Assembly (NCBI RefSeq): GCF_003286085.1
Contig: NW_020825582.1
Coordinates: 1-64,000, forward strand
Source: Drosophila persimilis
Lineage: Eukaryota > Arthropoda > Insecta > Diptera > Drosophilidae
DNA: 64,000 bases
Direction: 5' to 3'
Shown: piece after piece, positions 12,169-23,175 of the stretch
Layout: the number at the start of each line of letters is the position of its first letter
Position numbering within the stretch: the first letter of the stretch is position 1
Notes under the pieces: model-generated
What the model was told of the DNA's origin: nothing
Database searches by the model: none
What the model saw: only the letters and a program-made list of their open reading frames with translations
Made by a program: the position numbers and the translations under genes

Positions 12169-13499
12169 ATACCCGATACTCAAAATGAGTATTGGGGTAT
12201 ATTAGATTTGTGGTCAAAGTGGATGTGTGTAACGTCCAGAAGGAATCGTTTCCGACCCCATAAAGTATATATATTCTTGATCAGCATCAATAGCCGAGTC
12301 GATTGAGCCATGTCTGTCTGTCCGTCTGTCCGTCCGTCCGTCTGTCCGTCCCCTTCAGCGCCTAATGCTCAAAGACTATAGGAGCCAGAGCAACGATGTT
12401 TTGGATCCAAACTTCTGTGATATGTCACTGCTGCAAAAATATTTCAAAACTTTGCCCCGCCCACTTCCGCCCCCACAAAGGGCGAAAATCTGTGGCATCC
12501 ACAATTTTAAAGATACGAGAAAACCAGAAACGCAGAATCGTAGAGAATGACCATATCTTTTAGACTGCAGAATCTGAATTGGATCGTATTATTATTATAG
12601 CCAGCATCAAGAAAATAATTTCATTTTTTCTCGCCCTGTCTCTCTCTAACACACACGTAGCATAGGCGGCTTTGCTTAGAGTAAAACATTAGCGCCAGAT
12701 CTCAGAGACTATAAAAGCTAGAGCAACCAAATTTGGTATCCACACTCCTAATATATCGGACCGAGACGAGTTTGTTTCAAAATTTCGCCACACCCCCTTC
12801 CGCCCCCGCAAAGAATGCAAATATGGGGATATTCACAAATCTCAGAGACTATTAAAGCTAGAGTAACCAAATTTGGTATCCGCACTTCTGTTAGATCTCA
12901 CTATAAAACGTATATCTCAAAATTTCGCCCCACCCCCTTCCGCCCACACAAAGGACGAAAATCTGTTGCATCCACAATATTGCAGATTTGAGAAAACTAA
13001 AAACGCAGAATCATAGATAACGACCATATCTATCAGATCGCTGAATCTGGATCAGATCAGATCATTTTTATAGCCAAAAGGAACAAATCAATTTGCAGTG
13101 GCTACGCAGCGCCCGACGTCACGCTCAGACTGATTTTCTGTCTCTCTCGCACGCACTCTTTGTCGTGTCGTTTAATATTAGCGGCGTCTGCCGGAGGAGA
13201 GCCATACTGACTAAGTATCGGGTATAACTGTAGAGTTGCGGTGTCCGCAGCAACTCACAGCGTTCCCCCTCGTTTGTAATGTAGAGTGCCTTATTTCTCT
13301 GTAACATTATGTAAAATGTCCCAACCATGTTAAGTGTAGTGGTTCAGCTGTTAAAATAACAGCTTTTAGAAATATTTGTAAATGCGTTAAAATGTAAAAA
13401 CTGCGAAAACAAATAAAACGAGGGGGAACGTTGTGAGTTGCTGCGGACACCGCAGCGAGTAAAATAGGACTGATTGGCCACAGTGACCCTCAGCTAATT
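12169..13499 (+). repeat. DINE-1-like satellite unit 11 (1331 bp, with tail insert)
   Basis: Three-block unit with tail insert, the same length and form as unit 5. Confidence 0.78.
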
Positions 13500-14429
13500 A
13501 TACCCGATACTCAAAATGAGTATTGGGGTATATTAGATTTGTGGTAAAAGTGGATGTGTGTAACGTCCAGATGGAATCGTTTCCGACCCCATAAAGTATA
13601 TATATTCTTGATCAGCATCAATAGCCGAGTCGATTGAGCCATGTCTGTCTGTCCGTCTGTCTGTCCGTCCGTCTGTCCGTCTGTCCGTCCCCTTCAGCGC
13701 CTAATGCTCAAAGACTATAAGAGCTAGAGCAACGATGTTTTGGATCCAGACTTCTGTGATATGTCACTGCTCCAAAAATATTTCAAAACTTTGCCCCGCC
13801 CACTTCCGCCTCCACAAAGGGCGAAAATCTGTGGCATCCACAATTTTAAAGATACGAGAAAACCAGAAACGCAGAATCGTAGAGAATGACCATATCTTTT
13901 AGACTGCAGAATCTGAATTGGATCGTATTATTATTATAGCCAGCATCAAGAAAACAATTTCATTTTTTCTCGCCCTGTCTCTCTCTAACACACACGTAGC
14001 ATAGGCGGCTTTGCTTAGAGTAAAACATTAGCGCCAGATCTCAGAGACTATAAAAGCTAGAGCAACCAAATTTGGTATCCACACTCCTAATATATCGGAC
14101 CGAGACGAGTTTGTTTCAAAATTTCGCCCCACCCCCCTCCGCCCACACAAAGGACGAAAATCTGTTGCATGATAACGACCATATCTATCAGATTGCTGAA
14201 TCTGGATCAGATCAGATCATTTTTATAGCCAAAAGGAACAAATCAATTTGCAGTGGCTACGCAGCGCCCGACGTCACGCTCAGACTGATTTTCTGTCTCT
14301 CTCGCACGCACTCTTTGTCGTGTCGTTTAATATTAGCGGCGTCTGCCGGAGGAGAGCCATACTGACTTAGTATCGGGTATAACCGTAGAGTTGCGGTGTC
14401 CGCAGCAACTCACAACGTTCCCCCTCGAT
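13500..14429 (+). repeat. DINE-1-like satellite unit 12 (930 bp)
   Basis: Short-block unit with a further deletion near 14169, where CTGTTGCAT joins directly to GATAACGACC. It ends CCCCCTCG with an AT spacer instead of TT. Confidence 0.78.
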
Positions 14430-15430
14430 ATACCCGATACTCAAAATGAGTATTGGGGTATATTAGATTTGTGGTAAAAGTGGATGTGTGTAACGTCCAG
14501 AAGGAATCGTTTCCGACCCCATAAAGTATATATATTCTTGATCAGCATCAATAGCCGAGTCGATTGAGCCATGTCTGTCTGTCCGTCCGTCCGTCTGTCC
14601 GTCTGTCCGTCCGTCCGTCTGTCCGTCCCCTTCAGCGCCTAATGCTCAAAGGCTATAAGAGCTAGAGCAACGATGTTTTGGATCCAGACTTCTGTGATAT
14701 GTCACTGCTGCAAAAATATTTCAAAACTTTGCCCCGCCCACTTCCGCCCCCACAAAGGGCGAAAATCTGTGGCATCCACAATTTTAAAGATACGAGAAAA
14801 CCAAAAACGCAGAATCGTAGAGAATGACCATATCTTTTAGACTGCGGAATCTGAATTGGATCGTATTATTATTATAGCCAGCATCAAGAAAACAATTTCA
14901 TTTTTTCTCGCCCTGTCTCTCTCTAACACACACGTAGCATAGGCGGCTTTGCTTAGAGTAAAACATTAGCGCCAGATCTCAGAGACTATAAAAGCTAGAG
15001 CAACCAAATTTGGTATCCACACTTCTAATATATCGGACCGAGACGAGTTTGTTTCAAAATTTCGCCACACCCCCTTCCGCCCCCGTAAAGAATGCAAATA
15101 TGGGGATATTCACAAATCTCAGAGACTATTAAAGCTAAAGTAACTAAATTTGGTATCCGCACTTCTGTTAGATCTCACTATAAAACGTATATCTCAAAAT
15201 TTCGCCCCACCCCCTTCCGCCCACACAAAGGACGAAAATCTGTTGCATCCACAATATTGCAGATTCGAGAAAACTAAAAACGCAGAATCATAGATAACGA
15301 CCATATCTATCAGATTGCTGAATCTGGATCAGATCAGATCATTTTTATAGCCAAAAGGAACAAATCAATTTGCAGTGGCTACGCAGCGCCCGACGTCACG
15401 CTCAGACTGATTTTCTGTCTCTCTCGCACG
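14430..15430 (+). repeat. DINE-1-like satellite unit 13, part before the errantivirus
   Basis: Three-block unit with the marker AAAGGCTATAAGAG (others have AAAGACTATAAGAG). It is split by errantivirus copy A after CTCTCGCACG. The other half is at 18878-19227. Confidence 0.8.
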
Positions 15431-15927
15431 AGTTACAGGTTCCAGAGAGGAGGTTAGGGTCCTTGCTATAGGTGCTGGAAACTGTTGAAGGGAAAAAGGG
15501 GGTTCCCTTAAATGATGAATGCCAATTTGGAGGTGTTCTCTATGTGATCTAGTTATACACGTTTATTGCAGTTTTAAGATAGTCAGAGTGACAATTGTAT
15601 TCCGGGTGGGATTCTAGAATTGACTGCCTGGTCAGTGGCGATCACTGACTTATGTATGCGGCTCTGCTGCTGGTTCTTCTGCGTCGCTGTCGGCGTAGCT
15701 GCAGTTGGGATTCCTAAGAAAATGCTGATGTTACATTTAAGGTCAGTTTGCTGATTCTTGGCTGGGGTCCATCCGGTTTATATTGTAGACAATGTTGGCT
15801 GTGTTGATGGTATATGCTTAGGCGGCATAAACATCGTGCTCGTGTCACTTGAGCTGTGGATGTTTATGCTGAGTTGAGTCGTGGTGGTTTAGCGGGGGGC
15901 ATCTCGAGGGGTGCCGGGACGGTAACT
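15431..15927 (-). repeat. Copy A 3' LTR (497 bp)
   Basis: AGTTAC...GGTAACT. It contains the last 21 codons and stop of env. Identical to the partner LTR at 18381 by reading. Confidence 0.9.
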
Positions 15928-16874
15928 CCTCCCCACCTGGACTGAAGTGAGGGCCAGAGGGAGGGTATGACGGTTGGCACGAACGAAGGTGTTTCCGCTG
16001 GGACGAATGATATTATCTTGGTCCTGTGGGTCCAACAGATGACTATCATTACGGCGGCGGCTGCCATAAGTATATAAGTAGCTATCCGGTGGTTTGTGTT
16101 TGAGTTTTTTATGTTAACTATTTCGTTTTGAGTGTTTAGGGAGTTTAGGTGAAGTTTGTGCAAGTTGATGTCATTTATAGAATTGTTAATCCTGATCTCT
16201 TCCAGTATTGGAATTACTAAGGTGTTTTCCTCTGTGTAGTCAACGTCTTGATCATCGTACGTTAATTCGTTTATGTGTATTGAGCAATTTTTGAAGGTAA
16301 TGATAGCTGATCCGTTTATCGTTCTTGGTGTGCTGCATGATGATGTGATTGGTGTATTTAATGTGTTGAACATTACGATGTACCGTCGTTCCACTTCTCT
16401 GATTGTTTGTTCGGTGCCTATATCTTTAGTGTTGCAGGTGGCAACCTGGTTATTGAAAATACCCTCTAGGCATTGTTGATTGATGTTATTTGGTGGTGTC
16501 GTATTATCTTCGCAGATGTAATTATGGTGTATTTTGGGGCATTTTATATCGAAGCTTTTTATGTGTCCGGAATGGTCGTGTATAATATACTTAGGTAAGA
16601 TTAATAACATAGATTTATTTATCGGTAATGGAACAATGTGTAGGAATTCGTAATTATTTTTGTCGAATATTGGAATTTTAATTTTAAAGAACACAGTTTT
16701 ATTGTTAATTTCTGTTTCTAGGGTCAATAGTCGATACAGGTGTTCTTCAGAGTTTACCATTATATTTTGTTTTTTTAACATGTGCTGTATAATTTCGGTT
16801 TCTTTATCGGTAAGTATGAATTTGGGTATTATTCCTAATTTGGTTAACAATATACTTTCGGCTATGTTGTTCAC
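15864..16874 (-). CDS. env: Env C-terminal remnant, copy A (336 aa)
   Basis: This is an envelope-type glycoprotein remnant. About six cysteines lie between residues 112 and 197. Several N-x-S/T sites are present. One strong membrane segment (about 264-281, with an alanine run) is followed by a 55-residue proline-rich tail that reads through the polypurine tract and ends inside the 3' LTR. The listed start is a GTG codon. The same frame is open upstream to a TAA near 17010, so residue 1 is not the native N-terminus. The signal peptide and the surface domain with its cleavage site are missing. In errantiviruses env is made from a spliced RNA and mediates membrane fusion. Here there is no gag or pol, so no particle could be made from this copy alone. 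The assignment to env rests on position before the 3' LTR and on topology, not on a database match. Confidence 0.7.
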   Translation of the reverse strand: MNNIAESILLTKLGIIPKFILTDKETEIIQHMLKKQNIMVNSEEHLYRLLTLETEINNKTVFFKIKIPIFDKNNYEFLHIVPLPINKSMLLILPKYIIHDHSGHIKSFDIKCPKIHHNYICEDNTTPPNNINQQCLEGIFNNQVATCNTKDIGTEQTIREVERRYIVMFNTLNTPITSSCSTPRTINGSAIITFKNCSIHINELTYDDQDVDYTEENTLVIPILEEIRINNSINDINLHKLHLNSLNTQNEIVNIKNSNTNHRIATYILMAAAAVMIVICWTHRTKIISFVPAETPSFVPTVIPSLWPSLQSRWGGVTVPAPLEMPPAKPPRLNSA

Positions 16875-17007
16875 ATGATTATACAGGATGTCTATATTGA
16901 AGTTAATTCTCGAAATATATTGTAGGAGGTGTATTTCGTTATGTTCGTCATTTAATGTTTTAAAAATATTGTTTTTGTAGTTTGTGCGCTTAATTTTACT
17001 TATTATT

Positions 17008-17022
17008 ACTTAAGTATATATA

Positions 17023-17053
<31 letters not shown>

Positions 17054-17220
17054 ATGTGTGTAGGTTCTATAGGTTGTGTTGAGGCGTGAGTTGAACTTCC
17101 TGCTGTGGTGGGAGATTATTGTTAGTAACCATTCGATAAAAGAATTCGGATTTATTTATTATTGTTTTTTTTTTTTGTTTTTTTTTATTTTATTTGTATA
17201 ATGTAAATTTTTTTTTTTTT
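17008..17220. repeat. GT microsatellite and T-rich tracts at the gag-pol deletion zone
   Basis: A (GT)n run at about 17024-17051 is followed by GTTTGATGTGTG, then T-rich runs at 17165-17220. This stretch lies between the env frame and the leader, where gag-pol should be, and probably marks the deletion scar. No gene seen. Confidence 0.6.
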
Positions 17221-17740
17221 TTATGAAGAGTATGCAAAGGTTGTGGCGGTCGTTTTCCATAAGTCGCACTGAAGTATGGACACAACCGCGACACGATTGC
17301 CCCGAATGAGTTCGGTGGGGTGCTTTCGTTTGTTAAATCGCCCTGAGATATCAAACTGTTTGCACTCATTTGTTGTAAGAAAAATTATGTGAAGGGTATA
17401 CAAAAGTTGTTCCGGCCGTTTTCCATAGGTCACACTGAAATATGGATACGACTATTACAAGCATGCCCCGTTTGGTTTCGGTATGTGCATTTTCGCTTGT
17501 ATTGAATATTCACTTTTTTTATGAAGGGTATGCAGAAAGTTGTTGGAGCCGCTTTCTATAAGTCGCACTGAAATATAGACACAACCGCAACAGTTCTGCC
17601 CCGTTCGTTTGTTAAATGCACTTTTGTTTGTTAAATCGCCCTGAGATAACAAACGTTTTGCACTTTTGTATTGAATCTTCACTTTTTTATAGGAAGGGTA
17701 TGCACAAGTTGCTGCGGATGCCTCCATAAGTCGCACTGAA
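17221..17740 (-). promoter_or_regulatory. Leader repeat array with TGCATA cores (copy A)
   Basis: The 5' leader holds four imperfect repeats. Each contains a CATAAGTCGCACTGAA-like word and, on the minus strand, TGCATACYC beside an A/T-rich tract. Cores lie at 17231-17236, 17397-17402 (variant TGTATA), 17529-17534 and 17699-17704, spaced 166, 132 and 170 bp. TGCATA followed by pyrimidines is the core of the Su(Hw) binding consensus known from the gypsy insulator, which sits in the same part of gypsy. Binding here is inference. Confidence 0.45.
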
Positions 17741-18380
17741 ATATAGACACAACCACAACAAGTTTGCTCGGCCCGAGTTCGCTCGATCTTCAGTCGGGCC
17801 GCAACCTGCTTCGGTCGAGACATGTTGGCTTGGATTTGTTTGAATCGAACACACACGTCCGAACCGTGATTCGCGCTGAATTTTGGATCGAACCGTGGTG
17901 TGTTCGACTCACTGTGTTGGCCGATTTGGTTTTTTGTTTTTTGTATGTTGCGTCCGCCTCGGCCTCGCACTGAATCCCGAATCGAACCGCAACTTGGGCA
18001 TGGATACACTTGTATGTGTATGCAACTACGTATATGTACTACGTGTTTTTGGTGTTTCTTTTTTTGTTTTATTTTCTTGATGGCACCGTATATCTATATT
18101 TCTGTTTCCGATATTCTTTATTTTGTTTTATACACGTATTGTTAACTCCACCACAGCATTCATTTGATCGACTTTTTGCATTTTATTTGTGTTATTTTTG
18201 TTATGTTTGTGTTAGGGTATTTCATTTTCTTACTTGTTAGGTTTGTACATTTTTATCTGTGTATATTTTGTATTTGGGTATTTCTTTTTCTTTTTTTTTT
18301 TTTGTCATTTGTTTTTGTCACTTATAACTTACATTAGTAGGATTAAAATGTTCCTCATGGTTCGTTGTTTCGACTGCGCC
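17741..18380 (-). other. Errantivirus leader, copy A, proximal part with primer-binding site
   Basis: Non-coding leader next to the 5' LTR. The primer site is at 18367-18381 (minus strand GGCGCAGTCG, sharing the last LTR base). Two more degenerate CGCRCTGAA...CGAACCG repeats lie at about 17870 and 17968, and an extra TGCATA at 18019-18024. A frame of 184 aa (17455-18009, minus) crosses the repeats but looks like no gag protein, and I do not regard it as a gene. Confidence 0.6.
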
Positions 18381-18877
18381 AGTTACAGGTTCCAGAGAGG
18401 AGGTTAGGGTCCTTGCTATAGGTGCTGGAAACTGTTGAAGGGAAAAAGGGGGTTCCCTTAAATGATGAATGCCAATTTGGAGGTGTTCTCTATGTGATCT
18501 AGTTATACACGTTTATTGCAGTTTTAAGATAGTCAGAGTGACAATTGTATTCCGGGTGGGATTCTAGAATTGACTGCCTGGTCAGTGGCGATCACTGACT
18601 TATGTATGCGGCTCTGCTGCTGGTTCTTCTGCGTCGCTGTCGGCGTAGCTGCAGTTGGGATTCCTAAGAAAATGCTGATGTTACATTTAAGGTCAGTTTG
18701 CTGATTCTTGGCTGGGGTCCATCCGGTTTATATTGTAGACAATGTTGGCTGTGTTGATGGTATATGCTTAGGCGGCATAAACATCGTGCTCGTGTCACTT
18801 GAGCTGTGGATGTTTATGCTGAGTTGAGTCGTGGTGGTTTAGCGGGGGGCATCTCGAGGGGTGCCGGGACGGTAACT
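18381..18877 (-). repeat. Copy A 5' LTR (497 bp)
   Basis: Partner of 15431-15927. Followed at 18878 by the CACG duplication and the rest of DINE unit 13. Confidence 0.9.
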
Positions 18878-19227
18878 CACGCACTCTTTGTCGTGTCGTT
18901 TAATATTAGCGGCGTCTGCCGGAGGAGAGCCATACTGACTAAGTATCGGGTATAACTGTAGAGTTGCGGTGTCCGCAGCAACTCACAGCGTTCCCCCTCG
19001 TTTGTAATGTAAAGTGCCTTATTTCTCTGTAACATTATGTAAAATGTCCCAACCATGTTAAGTGTAGTGGTTCAGCTGTTAAAATAACAGCTTTTAGAAA
19101 TATTTGTAAATGCGTTAAAATGTAAAAACTGCGAAAACAAATAAAACGAGGGGGAACGTTGTGAGTTGCTGCGGACACCGCAGCGAGTAAAATAGGACTG
19201 ATTGGCCACAGTGACCCTCAGCTAATT
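18878..19227 (+). repeat. DINE-1-like satellite unit 13, part after the errantivirus, with tail insert
   Basis: Begins with the duplicated CACG and continues GCACTCTTTGTCG. Carries the subterminal repeat and the tail insert with inverted arms. Confidence 0.78.
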
Positions 19228-21073
19228 ATACCCGATACTCAAAATGAGTATCGTTTCCGACCCCATAAAGTATATATATTCTTGATCAGCATCAATAGCC
19301 GAGTCGATTGAGCCATGTCTGTCTGTCCGTCTGTCCGTCTGTCCGTCTGTCCGTCCGTCCGTCTGTCCGTCCCCTTCAGCGCCTAATGCTCAAAGACTAT
19401 AGGAGCCAGAGCAACGATGTTTTGGATCCAAACTTCTGTGATATGTCACTGCTGCAAAAATATTTCAAAACTTTGCCCCGCCCACTTCCGCCCTCACAAA
19501 GGGCGAAAATCTGTGGCATCCACAATTTTAAAGATACGAGAAAACCAAAAACGCAGAATCGTAGAGAATGACCATATCTTTTAGACTGCGGAATCTGAAT
19601 TGGATCGTATTATTATTATAGCCAGCATCAAGAAAACAATTTCATTTTTTCTCGCCCTGTCTCTCTCTAACACACACGTAGCATAGGCGGCTTTGCTTAG
19701 AGTAAAACATTAGCGCCTGATCTCAGAGACTATAAAAGCTAGAGCAACCAAATTTGGTATCCACACTCCTAATATATCGGACCGAGACGAGTTTGTTTCA
19801 AAATTTCGCCCCACCCCCCTCCGCCCACACAAAGGACGAAAATCTGTTGCATCCACAATATTGCAGATTCGAGAAAACTAAAAACGCAGAATCATAGATA
19901 ATGACCATATCTATCAGATTGCTGAATCTGGATCAGATCAGATCATTTTTATAGCCAAAAGGAACAAATCAATTTGCAGTGGCTACGCAGCGCCCGACGT
20001 CACGCTCAGACTGATTTTCTGTCTCTCTCGCACGGATGGGGGTGGGGCGAAATTCTGAGATATACGTTTTATAGTGACATCTTAAAGGAGTGTGTGTACC
20101 AAATTTGGTTACTCTAGCCTTAATAGTCTCTGAGATTTGTGGTTGCCTCAGATTTTCGTCCTTTGCGGGGGCGGAAGGGGGTGTGGCGAAATTTGGACAT
20201 GAAACGGTCAAGGTTCGATATCACAGGAGTGTGGATACCAAATTTGGTTGCTCTGGCTTTTATAGGTTCTGAGATCCTTGAACTCATATTTTGCAATTGG
20301 CAAAACCGACCATGAAACCTGTGTGTTAGAGTGAGACAGAGCGAGAAAGAGTGAAATTGTTTTCGTGATTCTGGCTATAATAATTATACGATCTGGTTCA
20401 GATTTTGCACTCTAGAAGATATGGTCATCTTCTACGATTCTGCGTTTTTAGTTTTCTCGTATCGTCGAAATTGTGGATGCCACAGATTTTCGCCCTTTGT
20501 GGAGGCGGAAGTGGGCGGGGCAAAGTTTTGAAATATTTTTGCAGCAGTGACATATCACAGAAGTTTGGATCCAAAACATCGTTGCTCTGGCTCCTATAGT
20601 CTTTGAGCATTAGGCGCTGAAGGGGACGGACAGACGGACGGACGGACAGACGGACAGACGGACAGACAGACATGGCTCAATCGACTCGGCTATTGATGCT
20701 GATCAAGAATATATATACTTTATAGGGTCGGAAACGATTCCTTCTGGACGTTACACACATCCACTTTTACCACAAATCTAATATACCCCAATACTCATTT
20801 TGAGTATCGGGTATAAAAACGCAGAATCATAGATAATGACCATATCTATCAGGTTGCTGAATCTGGATCAGATCAGATAATTTTTATAGCCAAAAGGAAC
20901 AAATCAATTTGCAGTGGCTACGCAGCGCCAGACGTCACGCTCAGACTGATTTTCTGTCTCTCTCGCACGCACTCTTTGTCGTGTCGTTTAATATTAGCGG
21001 CGTCTGCCGGAGGAGAGCCATACTGACTAAGTATCGGGTATAACTGTAGAGTTGCGGTGTCCGCAGCAACTCA
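19228..21073 (+). repeat. DINE-1-like satellite unit 14, with inverted partial copy; counterpart of unit 10
   Basis: The leader lost about 54 bp (AATGAGTA runs into TCGTTTCCGACC at 19250). The inverted Y fragment and the 155-bp flanking duplication (19880-20034, 20815-20969) are as in unit 10. It ends at CTCACAGCG, where a deletion joins it to the microsatellite of unit 15. Confidence 0.78.
20035..20814 (-). repeat. Inverted partial DINE-1-like copy, subtype Y (second)
   Basis: Same two junctions as 10901-11672, so both descend from one event. The internal part differs at block 1 (GCAGCAGTGAC, CTCTGGCTCC as in array units), which suggests conversion by a neighbouring X unit. Confidence 0.83.
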
Positions 21074-22245
21074 CAGCGTCCGTCCGTCTGTCCGTCCCCT
21101 TCAGCGCCTAATGCTCAAAGACTATAGGAGCCAGAGCAACGATGTTTTGGATCCAAACTTCTGTGATATGTCACTGCTGCAAAAATATTTCAAAACTTTG
21201 CCCCGCCCACTTCCGCCCCCACAAAGGGCGAAAATCTGTGGCATCCACAATTTTAAAGATACGAGAAAACCAAAAACGCAGAAACGTAGAGAATGACCAT
21301 ATCTTTTAGACTGCAGAATCTGAATTGGATCGTATTATTATTATAGCCAGCATCAAGAAAATAATTTCATTTTTTCTCGCCCTGTCTCTCTCTAACACAC
21401 ACGTAGCATAGGCGGCTTTGCTTAGAGTAAAACATTAGCGCCAGATCTCAGAGACTATAAAAGCTAGAGCAACCAAATTTGGTATCCACACTCCTAATAT
21501 ATCGGACCGAGACGAGTTTGTTTCAAAATTTCGCCACACCCCCTTCCGCCACCGCAAAGAATGCAAATATGGGGATATTCACAAATCTCAGAGACTATTA
21601 AAGCTAGAGTAACCAAATTTGGTATCCGCACTTCTGTTAGATCTCACTATAAAACGTATATCTCAAAATTTCGCCCCACCCCCTTCCGCCCACACAAAGG
21701 ACGAAAATCTGTTGCATCCACAATATTGCAGATTTGAGAAAACTAAAAACGCAGAATCATAGATAACGACCATATCTATCAGATCGCTGAATCTGGATCA
21801 GATCAGATCATTTTTATAGCCAAAAGGAACAAATCAATTTGCAGTGGCTACGCAGCGCCCGACGTCACGCTCAGACTGATTTTCTGTCTCTCTCGCACGC
21901 ACTCTTTGTCGTGTCGTTTAATATTAGCGGCGTCTGCCGGAGGAGAGCCATACTGACTAAGTATCGGGTATAACTGTAGAGTTGCGGTGTCCGCAGCAAC
22001 TCACAGCGTTCCCCCTCGTTTGTAATGTAAAGTGCCTTATTTCTCTGTAACATTATGTAAAATGTCCCAACCATGTTAAGTGTAGTGGTTCAGCTGTTAA
22101 AATAACAGCTTTTAGAAATATTTGTAAATGCGTTAAAATGTAAAAACTGCGAAAACAAATAAAACGAGGGGGAACGTTGTGAGTTGCTGCGGACACCGCA
22201 GCGAGTAAAATAGGACTGATTGGCCACAGTGACCCTCAGCTAATT
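21074..22245 (+). repeat. DINE-1-like satellite unit 15, missing its start
   Basis: Counterpart of unit 11. It begins inside the microsatellite because 388 bp (equivalent to 11940-12327) are missing. It has the tail insert. Confidence 0.78.
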
Positions 22246-23175
22246 ATACCCGATACTCAAAATGAGTATTGGGGTATATTAGATTTGTGGTAAAAGTGGA
22301 TGTGTGTAACGTCCAGATGGAATCGTTTCCGACCCCATAAAGTATATATATTCTTGATCAGCATCAATAGCCGAGTCGATTGAGCCATGTCTGTCTGTCC
22401 GTCTGTCTGTCCGTCCGTCTGTCCGTCTGTCCGTCCCCTTCAGCGCCTAATGCTCAAAGACTATAAGAGCTAGAGCAACGATGTTTTGGATCCAGACTTC
22501 TGTGATATGTCACTGCTCCAAAAATATTTCAAAACTTTGCCCCGCCCACTTCCGCCTCCACAAAGGGCGAAAATCTGTGGCATCCACAATTTTAAAGATA
22601 CGAGAAAACCAAAAACGCAGAATCGTAGAGAATGACCATATCTTTTAGACTGCAGAATCTGAATTGGATCGTATTATTATTATAGCCAGCATCAAGAAAA
22701 CAATTTCATTTTTTCTCGCCCTGTCTCTCTCTAACACACACGTAGCATAGGCGGCTTTGCTTAGAGTAAAACATTAGCGCCAGATCTCAGAGACTATAAA
22801 AGCTAGAGCAACCAAATTTGGTATCCACACTCCTAATATATCGGACCGAGACGAGTTTGTTTCAAAATTTCGCCCCACCCCCCTCCGCCCACACAAAGGA
22901 CGAAAATCTGTTGCATGATAACGACCATATCTATCAGATTGCTGAATCTGGATCAGATCAGATCATTTTTATAGCCAAAAGGAACAAATCAATTTGCAGT
23001 GGCTACGCAGCGCCCGACGTCACGCTCAGACTGATTTTCTGTCTCTCTCGCACGCACTCTTTGTCGTGTCGTTTAATATTAGCGGCGTCTGCCGGAGGAG
23101 AGCCATACTGACTTAGTATCGGGTATAACCGTAGAGTTGCGGTGTCCGCAGCAACTCACAACGTTCGCCCTCGAT
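22246..23175 (+). repeat. DINE-1-like satellite unit 16 (930 bp)
   Basis: Counterpart of unit 12 with the same CTGTTGCAT/GATAACG deletion and AT spacer. Private change CGTTCGCCC near 23162. Confidence 0.8.

Larger units (their letters stand above)
15431..18877 (-). mobile_element. Errantivirus-like LTR element copy A, gag-pol deleted (3447 bp)
   Basis: Two 497-bp LTRs that I read as identical (15431-15927 and 18381-18877) begin AGTTAC and end TAACT as errantivirus LTRs do. They are flanked by the 4-bp duplication CACG (15427-15430 and 18878-18881). On the minus strand the 5' LTR (right) is followed by (T)GGCGCAGTCGAAAC, which fits the tRNA-Ser primer site known from 17.6/297-type elements. 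The polypurine tract GGTGGGGAGG lies just before the 3' LTR. The interior is only about 2.45 kb: a leader, a GT microsatellite and the C-terminal part of env. Gag, protease, RT and integrase are absent, where full errantiviruses are about 7-8 kb. The family name is not recognised. Confidence 0.88.
10064..19227 (+). repeat. Higher-order repeat, copy 1 (units 10-13 plus errantivirus A)
   Basis: The order inverted-Y unit, 1331-bp-type unit, 930-bp unit, errantivirus-bearing unit recurs at 19228-34848. Matching points keep a fixed offset of 9134 before a 388-bp deletion in the second copy and 8746 after it. Confidence 0.85.

Noticed and set aside
16980-17010. Furin-type cleavage site upstream of the env remnant (SKIKR-like)
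   Set aside because: The motif is not a clean RxxR, and copy D differs at one residue. Too weak to annotate.
17455-18009. 184-aa minus-strand frame in the errantivirus leader (also in the other copies)
   Set aside because: Repeated CGCVYISVRL words come from the leader DNA repeats. No gag-like domain, and copies are too recent for conservation to mean selection.
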